A stretch of DNA of 64,000 nucleotides from Perognathus longimembris pacificus. Its lineage: Eukaryota > Chordata > Mammalia > Rodentia > Heteromyidae. Each line of letters starts with the position of its first letter. Position 1 is the stretch's first letter. This document shows positions 24,890 to 37,068 of the stretch, in pieces. Under the pieces are notes generated by a model. That model did no database searches. It was not told the origin of the DNA and saw nothing but the letters and a program-made list of their open reading frames with translations. The DNA is taken from NCBI RefSeq assembly GCF_023159225.1, contig NC_063181.1, positions 10,871,606 through 10,935,605 on the forward strand. Direction: 5' to 3'. Made by a program: the position numbers and the translations under genes.

Positions 24890-25490
24890 TTTTCTTTCTC
24901 CTTTTCTCTCACATTAGCTATAGGGGGCACATTTCATTGTTAAATATGCACCCATGTTTACACTGCATTTCAATCAGTTTTATCCCTTCTATCACACTCC
25001 CTGCCCCCTCCTCCCTAACAGTATCCCCAACAGGTTTACTTGTTTTGTTTTCATAATGGAAATAATCTTTCCAACAGTATTAGCCTCCCCTTGTACAACA
25101 TCCCGCACCTCACAGAGTGTCTCTTTCCTTCCACCCCCTGCGGACCATCAGCTACTCCATCTGTATTTTAATATATTACAGATTCCTGCTCTTTCATTTT
25201 CCATCCTCACCTCTCCCCTTGAGTAGTCTCTTAGCTTGACTCGTGTTCTATGTTTAACCATGTAAGTAATGGTTTATAGATGTATATATACATATATATT
25301 TATATATCGAAAAGACATGCCTTACATATAGGCATCTGACTGTCTATATATGTCTTTTAGATCTTACTTATACATATGAGTGGAAGCATGGTATTTTGAG
25401 TTTTGAGCTTGTCTTGTCTTGCTTAGTATTATCTCTAGTTGCATCTGTTTTTCTACAACATGATTTGATGTCATTTATGACTATATAGGT
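24890..25490 (-). mobile_element. L1 3'-region fragment, antisense
   Basis: The distal part ('catatgagtggaagcatggt', 'attttgagttttgagcttg', 'tagttgcatctgtttttcta', 'cattatgactatatag'-like end) is the reverse complement of the L1 3' region; the proximal part is a C-rich, T-rich block like the other antisense L1 ends in the window. Heavily diverged. Confidence 0.6.
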
Positions 25491-25868
25491 AGGCTTCAGA
25501 TAAATGGTAGAGGAGATAAAATAATTGCTTTTAATTTCAAAACTTATTGGAGCTTGTACAATACCATTGTATAACTCTGATGATGAAATAGAAATTCTGT
25601 GTTTACTGAACTGATTTGACTACAAAATGTAGGGTTTCAGGGTCTATGACTAGGAAACTATGGCCACAGATAAATTATACTTAGTTTATGTAAACTAATA
25701 ACACCATGCATGCTAAATTTTCACTTGTAAGTATAGTAATTAATCTTTTAAAAATTTCTCAGAAACTATCTTCACTAAAATTTAAATCAAGCTATCAAGA
25801 AATTAGGTCAATTTAAAAAAATTTATAACTGCCTGCAAATATTATTTTAGTCAATGGTAAGAATTCAT

Positions 25869-25869
<1 letters not shown>

Positions 25870-25899
<30 letters not shown>
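25870..25899 (+). repeat. (CA)n microsatellite
   Basis: About 15 CA units. Confidence 0.95.
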
Positions 25900-25900
<1 letters not shown>

Positions 25901-27619
25901 TGTCTTTAACCCTGTGTCCTAACAGCAACCTACAGTGAACTCATGCTTACAGAATAATAAGTTGGGTGATAAAATATGTTCTTTCATGTGTATGTAGGGA
26001 AAGAGGTAAGAGGACTGACATTAGAAATCACTGGTAGAGAGAACATACCATGGAAAAAGTACTAAAATCATAAAAACCCAATTCTCTATTTGGGAATCTG
26101 TACTACACATGTCTATGACATGCATCATGCCTCATTGAAATGCTAGAGTAAGCCTTGCTGCTCGAGTTCCTGCGGTCTGCTGGACTGCACACCTCCCTAG
26201 CATGACATCATTACCATATTTGTAGCGTCTGTAGAGGGTATTATTGGTTCAGTTATTCTGTGCTTAAGAGAAGATACATTGGATATAAGAAAACCAAAGG
26301 AAAAAATGCCATTGTGAAGAAGATTAACCATGACCTTGAGGGAAATTTTGAGCTGAAGAATTAATATCACTTGAAAATTTGCTAGCAGGAAATAATATTG
26401 AGCTTGGATAAATCTCCTGGACTTTGGTGTTTCGAGGAAAATACAGTTGAAGATTTAGAACTAGAGAAGACTCCCCCAGGCAGCTCTGTGAGCTGTAATT
26501 TTATTAAGAACCTAAATCATAGTTTATGCTTAACATTTAATCTGTAAGTACTTTTCTCAGAAAAAAAGTGGTTTTTTTCCTCAGACATAGAACTCAAGCA
26601 TATAAGAAGCTGGAAATTTCGCCATCTAGTTCTTTACTTTGAAAGATCAAATCTAAAAAATTGACACATTCCTGTATTATGTATATGTGCCACCTGTCAG
26701 TGGTGAGATCGAATTGAATCATTAGAATGTTCCAGGATTATATTATGAAGACAGTTCTTATACAGATAAAATGATGTTGAAAGTGATCAACTTTACAACA
26801 ACATCCTTCTTTCTCATTACCTTGAAATTGGGAATATGCAGGGCAGACAGGTTGGTGAGCAGATGGACTGACTATAACAGCTAGTAGCCAGCATGTCCTA
26901 AGGCAATTTTAGAAACCACTGAGATGCAAAGGAATCTGGAGCTATAAGGAAAGTTTACTCCTAACATGCTATTATTTAGGATTTTGTATCATTTATACCA
27001 CTTGATAAGCCTTTGCTTTTTGTTAAAGAATGATTCAAGAAGAAATATAATAAATAAGATTTCTTAAGTCACTTAAAATATGCATAAGATAACTAATTTA
27101 GTGTCATGATAATTATAGACAGTATTCATTTGGGACTTCATTATTTATGTTTTTGTATATGTGTGAACTAGTGTGCACTTTCACAAGGTGAGAAAAATGT
27201 GATTAGACAGATTGATAATACTGACATTATATTAGTAACACTTATTTTTCTTTCCTCTCTTTCAAAATTTTTAGTGTATTTTTTGGAATACCTATCAATC
27301 ATTTGCTTTGTATTTCCAGCATCTTAAAAAAAAAAACTACTGCAATAATCACAGTTCAGTTTTTCTTACTTTGGGATGTATAATAAAATCATTTAAATAT
27401 AGTCACATCCTTTGTTAGAAAGTCCAGTTATAGCACAACATCTGCCTCACATCTGACAACATTCTTAGTGTTATTCAAGGACTAGTTCTAGAGCTTAACC
27501 TTGTAAAGAAAACTACATTCAAAAGGGCTATGCTATAATATTATCCTTTTAGAAAATAAGAATTATTTCATATTTGTAGGAAACATTTAACTATATGTAA
27601 GTATTCTTATTTGGTTAAA
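25900..27619. other. PSD3 intron, nothing recognised
   Basis: AT-rich; no repeat family, exon or RNA gene identified. Confidence 0.4.
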
Positions 27620-27785
27620 TGATGCTTTGGTTAGCTAGTACTCTATCATTTGAGCCACAGTAAAGAGCCTTTTAATTGGTTATTTTGGAGATGGAGACTC
27701 ATGGACTTTTCTATTCAGGCTGACTTCAAACCATAGTCCTCTGAATCTCCATATCCTGACTACCTAGGATTACTGTCATGAGAAA
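27620..27785 (-). repeat. B1/7SL-type SINE with Geo-like remnant
   Basis: 'tactctatcatttgagccac' (right unit) followed by 'ggttattttggagatggaga', 'gctgacttcaaaccatagtc' and 'ctacctaggattactgtcat' (B1-type head), reverse orientation and diverged. Confidence 0.7.
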
Positions 27786-28007
27786 GAAACATTTATTATT
27801 TTTAAAGGAATTTATTGAGATACAATTCATATTCCATAATCTACCCATTTTAAATACAGTTCTCTGTTTTTCAACTACCTTTTTAAAAACTACCACAACC
27901 AGTGATTCTTTGTGTTTGCAATTCAGCATATTTACTTTTTAAAAAATGTTACACTTTTTTATTTATTTGTTTTTATTTAATTCTGCTACATTATTTTTGT
28001 TTCTTAA

Positions 28008-28640
28008 ATTTAAATTGTATTGTAAAGGTGATTATAGAGGGGTCACAGTTACATAGGTCTGGTAGTGAGTACATTTCCTTTCAAACAGTGTTATTGCCTT
28101 CCTTATTTTCTCTCATTTTTCCCCCTTCCTTCCCCCTCAAGTTCATTTCCAACATAGTGTTTAGTGAGTATAACTGTTGAATTGGTGTTCACCCTTTGTC
28201 CCATTGTTTCTATGATTCTCCTTTCCTTTCCTAAATCAGATAAACTTATATACAAGACAAAAGGGTATAGAAATAAAAAATGGTGACATCAGGAAATAAA
28301 CCAAAGGTGGGGGGGGGGGGAGGAAGAAAGGGAAAAGAAACAACTGGACAACTGGAAACAGTTAAACTGGAAACAGTAATTTAAAAAAATCTCTTGTTTC
28401 CATTTCTTGGAGCTCATTTTTATAGACATTGTTTTAATATGGTCATATGCACATAACTATTAAGCCATTGTGATCCTCTCCTAAGAATATCCTAGATATA
28501 GTCTAGTTATTACAAGTGAGGGAAACCATGCTATTCAGCATATTTAATATACACTCTTATTTCTGATTTTCTACTGTCTTGTATACATCCTTGTTGAGAC
28601 ATATGTGACAGTATTTCATTCAAAATCTATTACTGATTAT
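28008..28640 (-). mobile_element. L1-like 3' end, antisense (copy A)
   Basis: Begins 'gtaaaggtgattatagaggg', 'gtcacagttacatagg', 'gtagtgagtacattt', then a pyrimidine-rich block, 'gtgtttagtgagtataactg', 'tcaccctttgtcccattgtt', 'agacaaaagggtatagaaat'. The same ordered blocks recur at 63127-63830, so this is one interspersed family; polarity and A/T end fit an L1 3' UTR on the minus strand. A G run of about 12 lies at 28308-28320. Confidence 0.65.
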
Positions 28641-29104
28641 TATTTGCTTATGATGTGTTTCTCTTCCCCTGCTGGATTATGCTTCCCTCTTGGGATCTTA
28701 ATCATTGTAATGACCCTGGCAACTTGGAGTTTCCTCTGATCGCTGCTAGGCTGGCACTGAGTTTCCTCCAGGAGCACCAGCTTCCAGGCACTGTCTTCAT
28801 GGAGGAGAGCAGGGCCTTGGCCTTCTGCTGCCTGCTGTGTTCCACATGCATTCATTTCAAACTCTGAATCAGAGAGGCCCAAGGAATCTTGTAAAATGAC
28901 CATTTACAAGAAGTCTTGTGTTTATAGATTCGTTTGCTTATATTGACTTTGACTTTTCACTGAAATAAAATCATCTGGCTTTTAGGGAGGTGGTGAGGCT
29001 AAGAAAGTGTTACAGTGATCACAGCAGTGGTTCAAGAGGTTCATTGTGGAGCTTCCTTATACATGGTTCCTACAACCATTCCGCCTGACTTATCCCTTCT
29101 TTTG
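28641..29104. other. PSD3 intron, GC-richer block of unknown nature
   Basis: 28650-28870 is noticeably GC-richer than its surroundings and open in frames on both strands, but shows no splice sites, start context or protein family I recognise. Confidence 0.35.
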
Positions 29105-29305
29105 CATTGGTACATGACCTTGTGCCCTCTCTCAGCCTTTCTGCTCAAGACTGCTACTCTTATCACTTGGGCCATGCCTCCAGCCTGACATTTTGCTGGT
29201 TATTTTAGAGATGGACCTTTAAGGAATTTTCTCTGTGGGCTTGTTTTCAGACCTTGATTGTCTAGGTATCAGCCTCCTGATTAGCTAGGACTAGACTACC
29301 CAGCC
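29105..29305 (-). repeat. B1/7SL-type SINE joined to Geo-like unit
   Basis: 'tctgctcaagactgctactc', 'tcacttgggccatgcctcca', then 'gctggttattttagagatgg' and 'gatcagcctcctgatt'-type head with 'agctaggactag'. Reverse orientation and diverged. Confidence 0.7.
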
Positions 29306-30208
29306 CATTCTTTAGTGCTCTGGCCAGAAGAGGTATACATAGGATCATAGGGCTACATCAGACAAAGTGAAGTATCAGTTCTCTAACCCCTAGTGCAAGA
29401 TGTCCTCAGACATTTGGGTTTGAGACTATGGTGACCCTCACCTACTAAGCTGGCTAACCTGAGTTGATTATGGGCCAAGTAATCAGAACTAAAAGGACTA
29501 AAAGTCCTTTCCAATTTGCTCCAAAGTAAGGCAAAAGAGAGTGGCTGATTTGTATTGCCTTAATACTAGAGAAGAAGTAGGGGTAGGAGTAGAATCTCTC
29601 TTCCTTTTGAAACACCCAAGGGTGGAGGAGTGGGATAAAAATCTTACGCCCTCCACATAGAAAAGAGAGAAGAATAGGAGCTCCTTGCCACTTTCCATCT
29701 AGTTTTGAAAGTGACCTTGAAACTTCACAATGTCTTTAGTTTTGTTGTTATGGAAGACTTGCATGACAAGATTAAAGGTTTGTGCCCTATATCAGAGAAA
29801 ATAGAGAGTTATAGTGTTTGGCCCAATGTTAGCAGGATAAGTTTCCATTTATTTAGGATCAGCTATTAAGAGACATTTGATAATTTCTGATATTTTCTTG
29901 TGTTTATGATTCAATTGGAACCTACAACCCTAAAGTTATATAATACTAGAAGTAGAATGGATTCAAGGCCACAATGGAGTCCCAGAGATTTTCTTGTCAT
30001 TGCAATCTCCAATTCTCTGGATAGTTCTTGTTGCCTTGGATTGTATTTGCTGATCTAAAAACAAATGCATTAATTGCATCTGAGGATACAAATATCTGGA
30101 GATACTCTAACCTACTCAGCGGCACAATGGAATTTATGGAGAGCAACCACTGAGACCCAGTGTCTTAATTTTTTTTCTAGGAAATTATAAATCAGAAGGC
30201 ATCTAAAT
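29306..30208. other. PSD3 intron, nothing recognised
   Basis: No recognised features. Confidence 0.4.
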
Positions 30209-30612
30209 GTATTAGTTTCCTATGGCTGGCATAATATAGTGCTACAAACTGGGTGGCTTAAACACAGAATTACTGTACCACAGTTCTGGCAGCTAGCATT
30301 TTGAAATCAAGGTACGAGCAGCATTTTTTTTTTCTGTACTATCAGAGAAACTATTTCATTTCTTCTGGTTTTCTGTAAGAGTTCCTTTCTTGGAAATGAC
30401 ATTGCTCTTGCATCTTTTTCATATCCAATTCCTTGTGTGTAGACTGTTTGTTTCTCTTTTTATTAAGGATATCAGTCATTTTGGTTGGATTGGGGATCAT
30501 TCTGATGACCTCATTTTAACTTGATCATCTTATTTCCAAGTAAGGTCATAGTCATGTCTATTGGGGTTATATCTTTCTAGACCTGGGTAATGGGTACACT
30601 GTTCAAACTGAT
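30209..30612 (-). mobile_element. MLT1-type (ERVL-MaLR) solo LTR
   Basis: Starts 'tgtattagtttcctatggct' and 'acaaactgggtggcttaaac', continues with 'cacagttctggcagctag' and 'ttatttccaagtaaggtcat', and ends near 'gtacactgttcaaac'. This is the reverse complement of an MLT1 LTR at nearly full length. No internal retroviral sequence adjoins it. Confidence 0.8.
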
Positions 30613-30639
30613 AACACTAAGAAAGACCAGAACAATAAT

Positions 30640-30682
30640 ATGTATATACACATATATATGTATATATATATGTATATATTTT
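30640..30682. repeat. AT-rich (TATA/CA) low-complexity tract
   Basis: Alternating TATGTATA and CACATATA units, partly self-complementary. Confidence 0.9.
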
Positions 30683-31299
30683 AATGGGCAACATGGTATA
30701 CCAATAACCTGACTTTTTCTTGGATAGAAATATCAACTACAGAGACTGAGTGAACTAACTTCATAGGAACTCTGGAAATCAAATGTTATGCAATAACTAG
30801 GAAAGGTGAGCATATCATCAAGAAAAAGTTACCTTCAAAATGGTAGGAAATTTTATAACAATTTTACTTGCCCTTATCCCCCACCTTCTCCATGGCATGG
30901 TGTAGTGTAGTTGGCGGTAGTATCCCAATTTCCCATTTCTTCCTTTGAAGTGGAGGGAAGAGAACAGGTTTGATTATAGTATTTTGGCCTATGGGTGGTG
31001 TTCCTAGGTGACTGCTTCTTTTTTTCCTGACAAAGGGATCAGACAAGCAGTAATAGCATAAGGAACAAAGACCCACAAACATCTGGAAATAGGAGATTGC
31101 AGTCAGTGGAATGTGGTGGAACTTGCAAGCCCTGCCCCCTCCCCCAAAGAAACTTTGAGAAATTGAGATATTTAGAAACAAGCATACTTACAGGGGAACT
31201 GAAAAAGAACAGAAAGGACTTTTACTACAAAGTTAATGGGGAATAATATATGACCACATTGACAATGCCAACAAAGACATAAATATAAAAGAATCTGAT
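30683..31299. other. PSD3 intron, nothing recognised
   Basis: No feature identified, though part may be further decayed L1 5' sequence. Confidence 0.35.
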
Positions 31300-32560
31300 T
31301 CTGGAGGAGACTATTACAGTAACTGAAGCAAAAACTTTACTAGAGGATATGTTTGTTTCTCAGAGGCACATGAAGATATTGGAAGTCCTACTCCATTCTA
31401 ACAAGTAAAAATCATGAATAAACTGGAAAACCAATATTTAGATAAATCAGAGAAGTTATGTCACAGGCCAAATCACTGGCACCAAGATTGGAGAGGCAGA
31501 CTAATGAATGCTGAGAATTGGGGATGAGGGGTGGGGGGAACAACCCTAAGCAGAAACCAGTGTGGAAACTGCTACTGGGATAAGAAAATCTGAGTGTTAA
31601 AGTGGCAGCAATCTCATTTTGGTCGAGGTTATAAGATATAAACATAAGGAGATCTGGCCATGGACAGGGACTCACACTCTTGTGATAGGTTACTGACATT
31701 AACTTATCCGATACAGTGTACTTCTGGCTTCAGGGTTATGGGGAATGGGGCCATTTTGAAACACAGCATGACATTGTTATTTACAAGGCTTTTTTCAAGA
31801 GAAACAATTATACCCGAGTCTACTGTGATGAGTTTTGCCAGATCATAATTGATAAGGGAGGGAGATAGATAATACCATACTCTAGCCCAGTCTAGACTTC
31901 TTGTTCACCCAAGAAGAAGGAGGATAAGAACAGGGAGCATAGATGAAGTTGATACTTTACATAGACTCAATAAGAGATGGAGTCCTCAGCATAAAAATAT
32001 AGAATTCCTCTTCCTCATGTAAACCAGAACATTACTCAAGGCCTGTAAGCCACGCCACAGCTCCTTTTACCCACAGCACACTTCTAGCTATCTGGAAGAA
32101 GCTATAATGTATATGAAAGGCAGAAACATGGTTGAAAGAGAGAGCAAAAATCAGAACTGAAACATATTGTTAGGGTGTTGAAATTATCAGAGCACGAACT
32201 TAAAACAACTCTGATTAAAATGCTAAGAATTCTAGTGGATAAAATAAACAGCATGCAAGAACAGATGGGAAATGCAAGCAGAGAGATGGAAATTTGAAGG
32301 AAAAAATGAAAAAGAAGGCTATATATAAGTATTGACAGATACAAATGATGTCTTTGTTAGTTTATTACCAAACTGGACATATATGAGGAACAAATCTGAT
32401 TTCCAAAATATGTGGAAACTTCCAAGATGGAAAAATCAGAATTTAAAAAAAAATCAGAGTTAAGAAAAAGCCCACCAGAATTTAGAAACAGTACGTACTT
32501 GACCCGTTCTCTCAAAATATCATATTGGACTATATTCTCTTTCCTATGATGATCTGATTT
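31300..32560 (+). mobile_element. Old L1 5' UTR and ORF1 remnant, sense
   Basis: 32150-32310 keeps the ORF1 region pattern: 'tgaaattatcagagcacgaa', 'cttaaaacaactctgattaa', 'acagcatgcaagaacagatg', 'gcaagcagagagatggaaat'. The following bases (near 32375-32420) fit the next part of ORF1. No intact frame; the 31300-32100 portion is inferred to be the associated 5' UTR. Confidence 0.65.
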
Positions 32561-32964
32561 GTATCCAGATGACAGTTGCTTTGACATAACTAAAACCTCA
32601 GAAGATGAGGTGGTATGTAGGAGGGAACTACTTTATGTACTATGTTGTCCTTATTCATTTATCCACTGATGGGCACTTAATAAGAAGCATCTTATTATAG
32701 CTGTTGTAGATGGTTATGTCGAAATGAACATAGAACTATGGATATCTCTTCAACATTCTACTTTGATTGCTTTCATTATATATACATATATGTATATGCC
32801 TATCTGTGTATTTATCCAGATGTGTGAGTGCTGAGTCCTGTGGCATTTCCATTTTAGTTTTACAGATAACTTCATTCAGCTTTCCCTAAGGACTAAATTG
32901 ATATGCATTTCCATCAGCTCTGTGTAAGAGTTCCTTTTCTCCACATGCTTGCCTATGCTTCCCA

Positions 32965-33179
32965 TTTTTTTTTGTTTTTGTTTTTTGGCCAGTCCTGGGC
33001 CTTGGACTCTGGGCCTGAGCACTGTCCCTGGCTTCTTTTTGCTCAAGGCTAGCACTCCGCCACTTGAGCTACAGCACCACTTCTGGCCGTTTTCTGTATA
33101 TGTGGTGCTGGGGAATCGAACCCAGGGCCTCATGTATATGAGGCAGGCACTCTTGCCACTAGGCCATATCCCCAGCCCA
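32965..33179 (-). repeat. IDL-Geo SINE, full length
   Basis: T-rich tail (32965-32986) then the Geo unit ('ggccagtcctgggccttgga', 'cttctttttgctcaaggcta', 'ccacttgagctacagcacca') and the ID-like unit ('gtggtgctggggaatcgaac', 'cactaggccatatccccagc'). Inserted into the antisense L1. Confidence 0.93.
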
Positions 33180-34609
33180 CTCATTTTTGTTTTGATAGTA
33201 ACCATTCCTACAATGTAAGGTGGCATCCCATTGTAATGTTAATTTGCATTTCTTTGATGATTTGAGATGCTGGATTTTTTTTTTTCATATATTGGTCATT
33301 TGTACCAGTTTCTAGAACTATTTGCTCATTTTAAATCAAGATATTTTCTTACTACTAAGTTTTTAGTTATATATGCAATACATAATATATTGTGTATATA
33401 TTAAGTCTATGAATGATACCAAGTCCTCACAAATGTGTGGCTTATAAAAAATTCTTTTCACACTCCAAGGGCTTCTCTTTACTCAGTTACTTGATGTGCA
33501 GAAATGCCATGCTTCAATAGAACCCTGTTTATTCTTTCGTTGTCTAAATTTTTGGAGTCTGTCCAAGAAATTGCCCAATCAATGTTTTCTCTTACTCAGG
33601 TCTTACTTTTAGGTGTTCTTAAATTTTGAGTTGTATTTTGTTTGTGGTGTGAGATGAGGATCCATTTTCATTTAGGGTAATATGAATATTTAGTTCTCCC
33701 CCTACCATTTTTAAAAGAGGCCATTCTTTCACAAAGTGTACTCTTGGCACTTTTGCTAAAAAATCAGTTGACTGCAAATATTTGAGTTTATTTCTGGGCT
33801 TTCTGTCCTATTCCATTGGTTGTGTCTGATTTTATCACCAGCACCATCTGTTTTGATTATAATAGCTTTATAATACATGGTTGGTCCATATCCCTATCTG
33901 TGCATTCTGCATAAGCGAACTCAGGAAACCACAGAATGAAAAATTGGAAAGGAACTCTGTGAATTAGACATACATGGATTATTTTCCTTGTCCTTATTCC
34001 CTAAAGTATTATAAAAGTTATTAACATAGCTTTTAGATAGTAGTAGTCGTAGTAATCTGGAAATGATTTAAAGTACAGATGATTTGCATAGGTTATATAA
34101 ATACTATATACACCATTTTATATAAAGGACAAGCATATATAGATTTCAGTATCCTCAGGGATAGCCATGTTTTCAGTGGTGATGCTTACAGCTCCTTCTG
34201 GAATGCATTGGCTATTCACTCTTTTTTGGTTCTGTAAGAATTTTGGGAATTTTCTTCCCTTTGTGTACAAAATGACACTGGAATATTGAAAGAAATTTCA
34301 TTGAATCTGTAGATTACTCTGGAGAGTATGGGCATTTAAGTGGGATTAATTTTGCAGTCCTTGAACATATTATATCCTTCAATTTGTCTGTGTCTTTCAA
34401 TATTTTATCTGTTTTATAGTTTTCAGTATATAGTTTTTTAATTTCCTTTATTCAATTTATACTTGATTTTTTGCGCGTAGAAGAGTCAAATTCTATTATA
34501 ATTGAATAGTTTTCTTAAATTTTTGATAGCTGATTATTGTATAGAAACACTACTGGTTTTTGCATGTTGATTTTGTAGCCTGCAACTTCACTGAAATTGA
34601 GTTAGACAT

Positions 34610-34710
34610 TTTTGTTTTTTAATTATTATAGAAGTGATGTACAGTGGCTTAAGGCTGCATAACTTATAAGTACATATCTTTTTGAACAATATCACCCTTC
34701 CCTCAAATCT
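34610..34710 (-). mobile_element. Truncated L1-like 3' end, antisense
   Basis: 'agaagtgatgtacagtggct', then 'aagtacatatctttttgaac' and 'aatatcacccttccctc' match the start of the copy at 63150-63240. It sits inside the older L1 and is followed at once by an IDL-Geo copy. Confidence 0.6.
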
Positions 34711-34935
34711 AAGGGTTTTTTTGGTTTTTTGGTGGGTTTTTTTTGGCCAGTCCTGGGTCTTGGACGCAGGGCCGGAGCACTGTCCCTGGCTTCTTTTTGC
34801 TCAAGGTTAGTGCTCTGCCAGTTGAGCCATAGCGCCACTTCGGGCCATTTTCTGTATATGTGGTGCTGGGGAATTGAACCCAGGGCTTCATGTATAGGAG
34901 GCAAGCACTCTTGCCACTAGGCCATATCCCCAGCC
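34711..34935 (-). repeat. IDL-Geo SINE, full length
   Basis: Degenerate T-rich tail, Geo unit ('cagtcctgggtcttggacgc', 'gccagttgagccatagcgcc') and ID unit ('tgctggggaattgaacccag', 'ccactaggccatatccccag'). Flanks AAATCTAAG (left) and AACTCTAAG (right) are a probable target-site duplication. Confidence 0.93.
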
Positions 34936-35190
34936 AAACTCTAAGTTTTTTGATGAAGGCAAGTTTATTACTTCTTGTCCAAAATGAAGGCCTCTTATTT
35001 CATGTTGCCTAACTACTGTGCTAGAATTTGCAGTGCTGTGTTGAATAGATGTGATGAATGTTTGCACCTGGTCCTGTTTCTGATCTGCAGGAACAGATTT
35101 CAACTTCTCAATATTGAATATGATGCTTGCTCTGAGCTGTACAGTGTAAATCTCAATGGTTACAGAATAACCCCTGAAAGATAGAATCTT

Positions 35191-35499
35191 CTTTCTATAT
35201 TGGTTGCCATCTATAAAAAAGGTTCATACATTATCACGGTGATAGTTGCAAACACAAATTTGTTTATCATACAATAGGATATAGAAATTAGAAACTACTC
35301 TGAAAGTACTTTGTAAAGTGAATAAATTTATATATTCATAAAATGAATAAAAAAGAATTATCCATTGACACAAAGTATAAGGATATTTTAAATGCATTTT
35401 TGCAAATTCAAAGAATACAGACCAGTAGTTACCACAAATTGATTTATAATCCAAAGAATGATGTATATATTCATATTCCATACTTAGGGAGGAATATAA
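35191..35499. other. PSD3 intron, nothing firmly recognised
   Basis: AT-rich, possibly part of the L1 remnant that follows. Confidence 0.35.
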
Positions 35500-36125
35500 A
35501 ATGAATGAACCATTCCATAGTAATTGTCACAGGCAATATTTATTTTTAAATGCTAACACTGGTGGGCAGAAGGCAAAGGAAAAACCAGATATTTACATAG
35601 TGAACAAAATATCTCCCCCAAAACAATTACAAGAGAAAATAGTCACCTTGCTTTATGAAAAACTGTCAGACACTGCCTTAACCTTGGTTAAGGGCACTAG
35701 TAATAAAACCTATAGCCACTTCACCTAGCACATTAATATGAATTCATCACCTGTGTTTATCCTCCTCCCAAATGCATACCCTTAAGTTATGAGAAAACAT
35801 CAAACAATACTCTGCAGAGTAAACTGATCTATGCTCAGCTGTGTCTCAGGAGAGACTGAGGAACTGTTATGGACTGGAGAAACTAAGAAATATGAAAATT
35901 TAAGTACACTGTGCACTCATGGAAATGATCCTGGAATACAAAAATAAATTCACGAAGAAGCTGATGAAGTGCGAAGAAACTCTCAAGTTCAATCTGCAGT
36001 ATTTTACTAATGTTAATTTTTAATTTAGATACTGTAGTTACATAAAATGTGAACAGGAGAAGCTGGGCATATGGAAACTCAATGTACTATCTTTGCAAAA
36101 CTAAAATTATTTCAAAATAAAAGTG
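35500..36125 (+). mobile_element. Ancient L1 3' end, sense
   Basis: 'gagactgaggaactgttatg', 'gactggagaaactaagaaat', 'gaaatgatcctggaatacaa', 'aatctgcagtattttactaa', 'gctgggcatatggaaactca', 'tactatctttgcaaaac' and a terminal 'atttcaaaataaaa' follow the 3' UTR of ancient mammalian L1 elements up to its A-rich end. Confidence 0.65.
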
Positions 36126-37068
36126 AAGTACGGCTGCTTAAGAGTCAACATTTACTTTCATGTATCTCACAATCCCAAGAACCCAGCCCTATCATCAAAT
36201 ACCTGTTGATAATGGATTTGTGATTTATTTGAAATACACTTTGGTGGTACTTATTTTAGTTGAATTGTAAAACGTCAGTACTCAGAGTTTAATAGACAAA
36301 AGAAACAGTTGAGTTAAAGCAGCTGATCTATGACACTCTTACTATGCTTTTTAAAAATTAATTTCCAAGATTTGTACCAAAGCTGCATCTTAGTTTTTTT
36401 GCTACTTTTCTCCCTCTTTCTTAATGACACAAATGTTATGATCTCAGATGTAAATGTCCTTTTCCTGAAAAAGGAGAGATTCCAAAAAGGGGACAAGGCA
36501 ATTTGGGGGTGTCACCGTGGTGGTCAGGGTGCTGTGTTTGGAAAATAGCACCTGAGGATACCACAGAACTCTGCATGGCACCAGGCTCCTGTTGGCAGCT
36601 TTACTTGGGATTTGGATATTAGGAATTAGCCTGGTTTTTGGCAGAGATGGCTCACTGCTATTCATTGGGCTCAGCCTGTAAGCAATTGCTATGAAGAACC
36701 CTGGAGAAACACAAAAGTCAAAATCATGATCTCTGCTCCCAAATCCCCACTTGCATGAAAGAAGACAAACATGAAGGCATAGTAGTCGCTGAAAAAAGCA
36801 CAGACTTTTGAGATGTTATGATGTCTTAAATCAGTGGTGTCTGGTGAATATTTGAACTAGCTAAACCAGTTTCCTTCTCTGTAATCATTAGATTAATGAT
36901 CGTTAGGCCTTGGCACATCGCTCACTTTCCATAGTGCTGAATATGATGGTGGTGGTTGCTATCAATGCTGATAGACCATTAGAAAACCAGAGTGTATGGC
37001 ACTAAAGCACTTTCTTTGTTGAATATTGTGGAGTTCTTGGCTCAGTTTTTGTGTTTACTTTATTACAG
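36126..37068. other. PSD3 intron upstream of the 194-bp exon
   Basis: Nothing firmly recognised; 36820-36910 has weak MIR-like character. It ends at the acceptor of the 37069 exon. Confidence 0.4.

Larger units (their letters stand above)
32600..35190 (-). mobile_element. Old L1, antisense, ORF2 and 3' region, interrupted
   Basis: Reading left to right it runs from the 3' end into ORF2: 'ggtggcatcccattgtaatg', 'ttaatttgcatttctttgat', 'attccattggttgtgtctga', 'tcattgaatctgtagattac', 'ttttgtagcctgcaacttca', and 'agtgctgtgttgaatagatg'. Frames are broken throughout. Two IDL-Geo SINEs (32965-33179, 34711-34935) and a separate L1 3' end (about 34610-34710) have inserted into it. Confidence 0.75.

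Noticed and set aside
32876..33226. Open frames of 89-116 codons with a recurring peptide also seen at 34.7, 62.6 and 63.5 kb
   Set aside because: These are translations of IDL-Geo copies, not a protein family.
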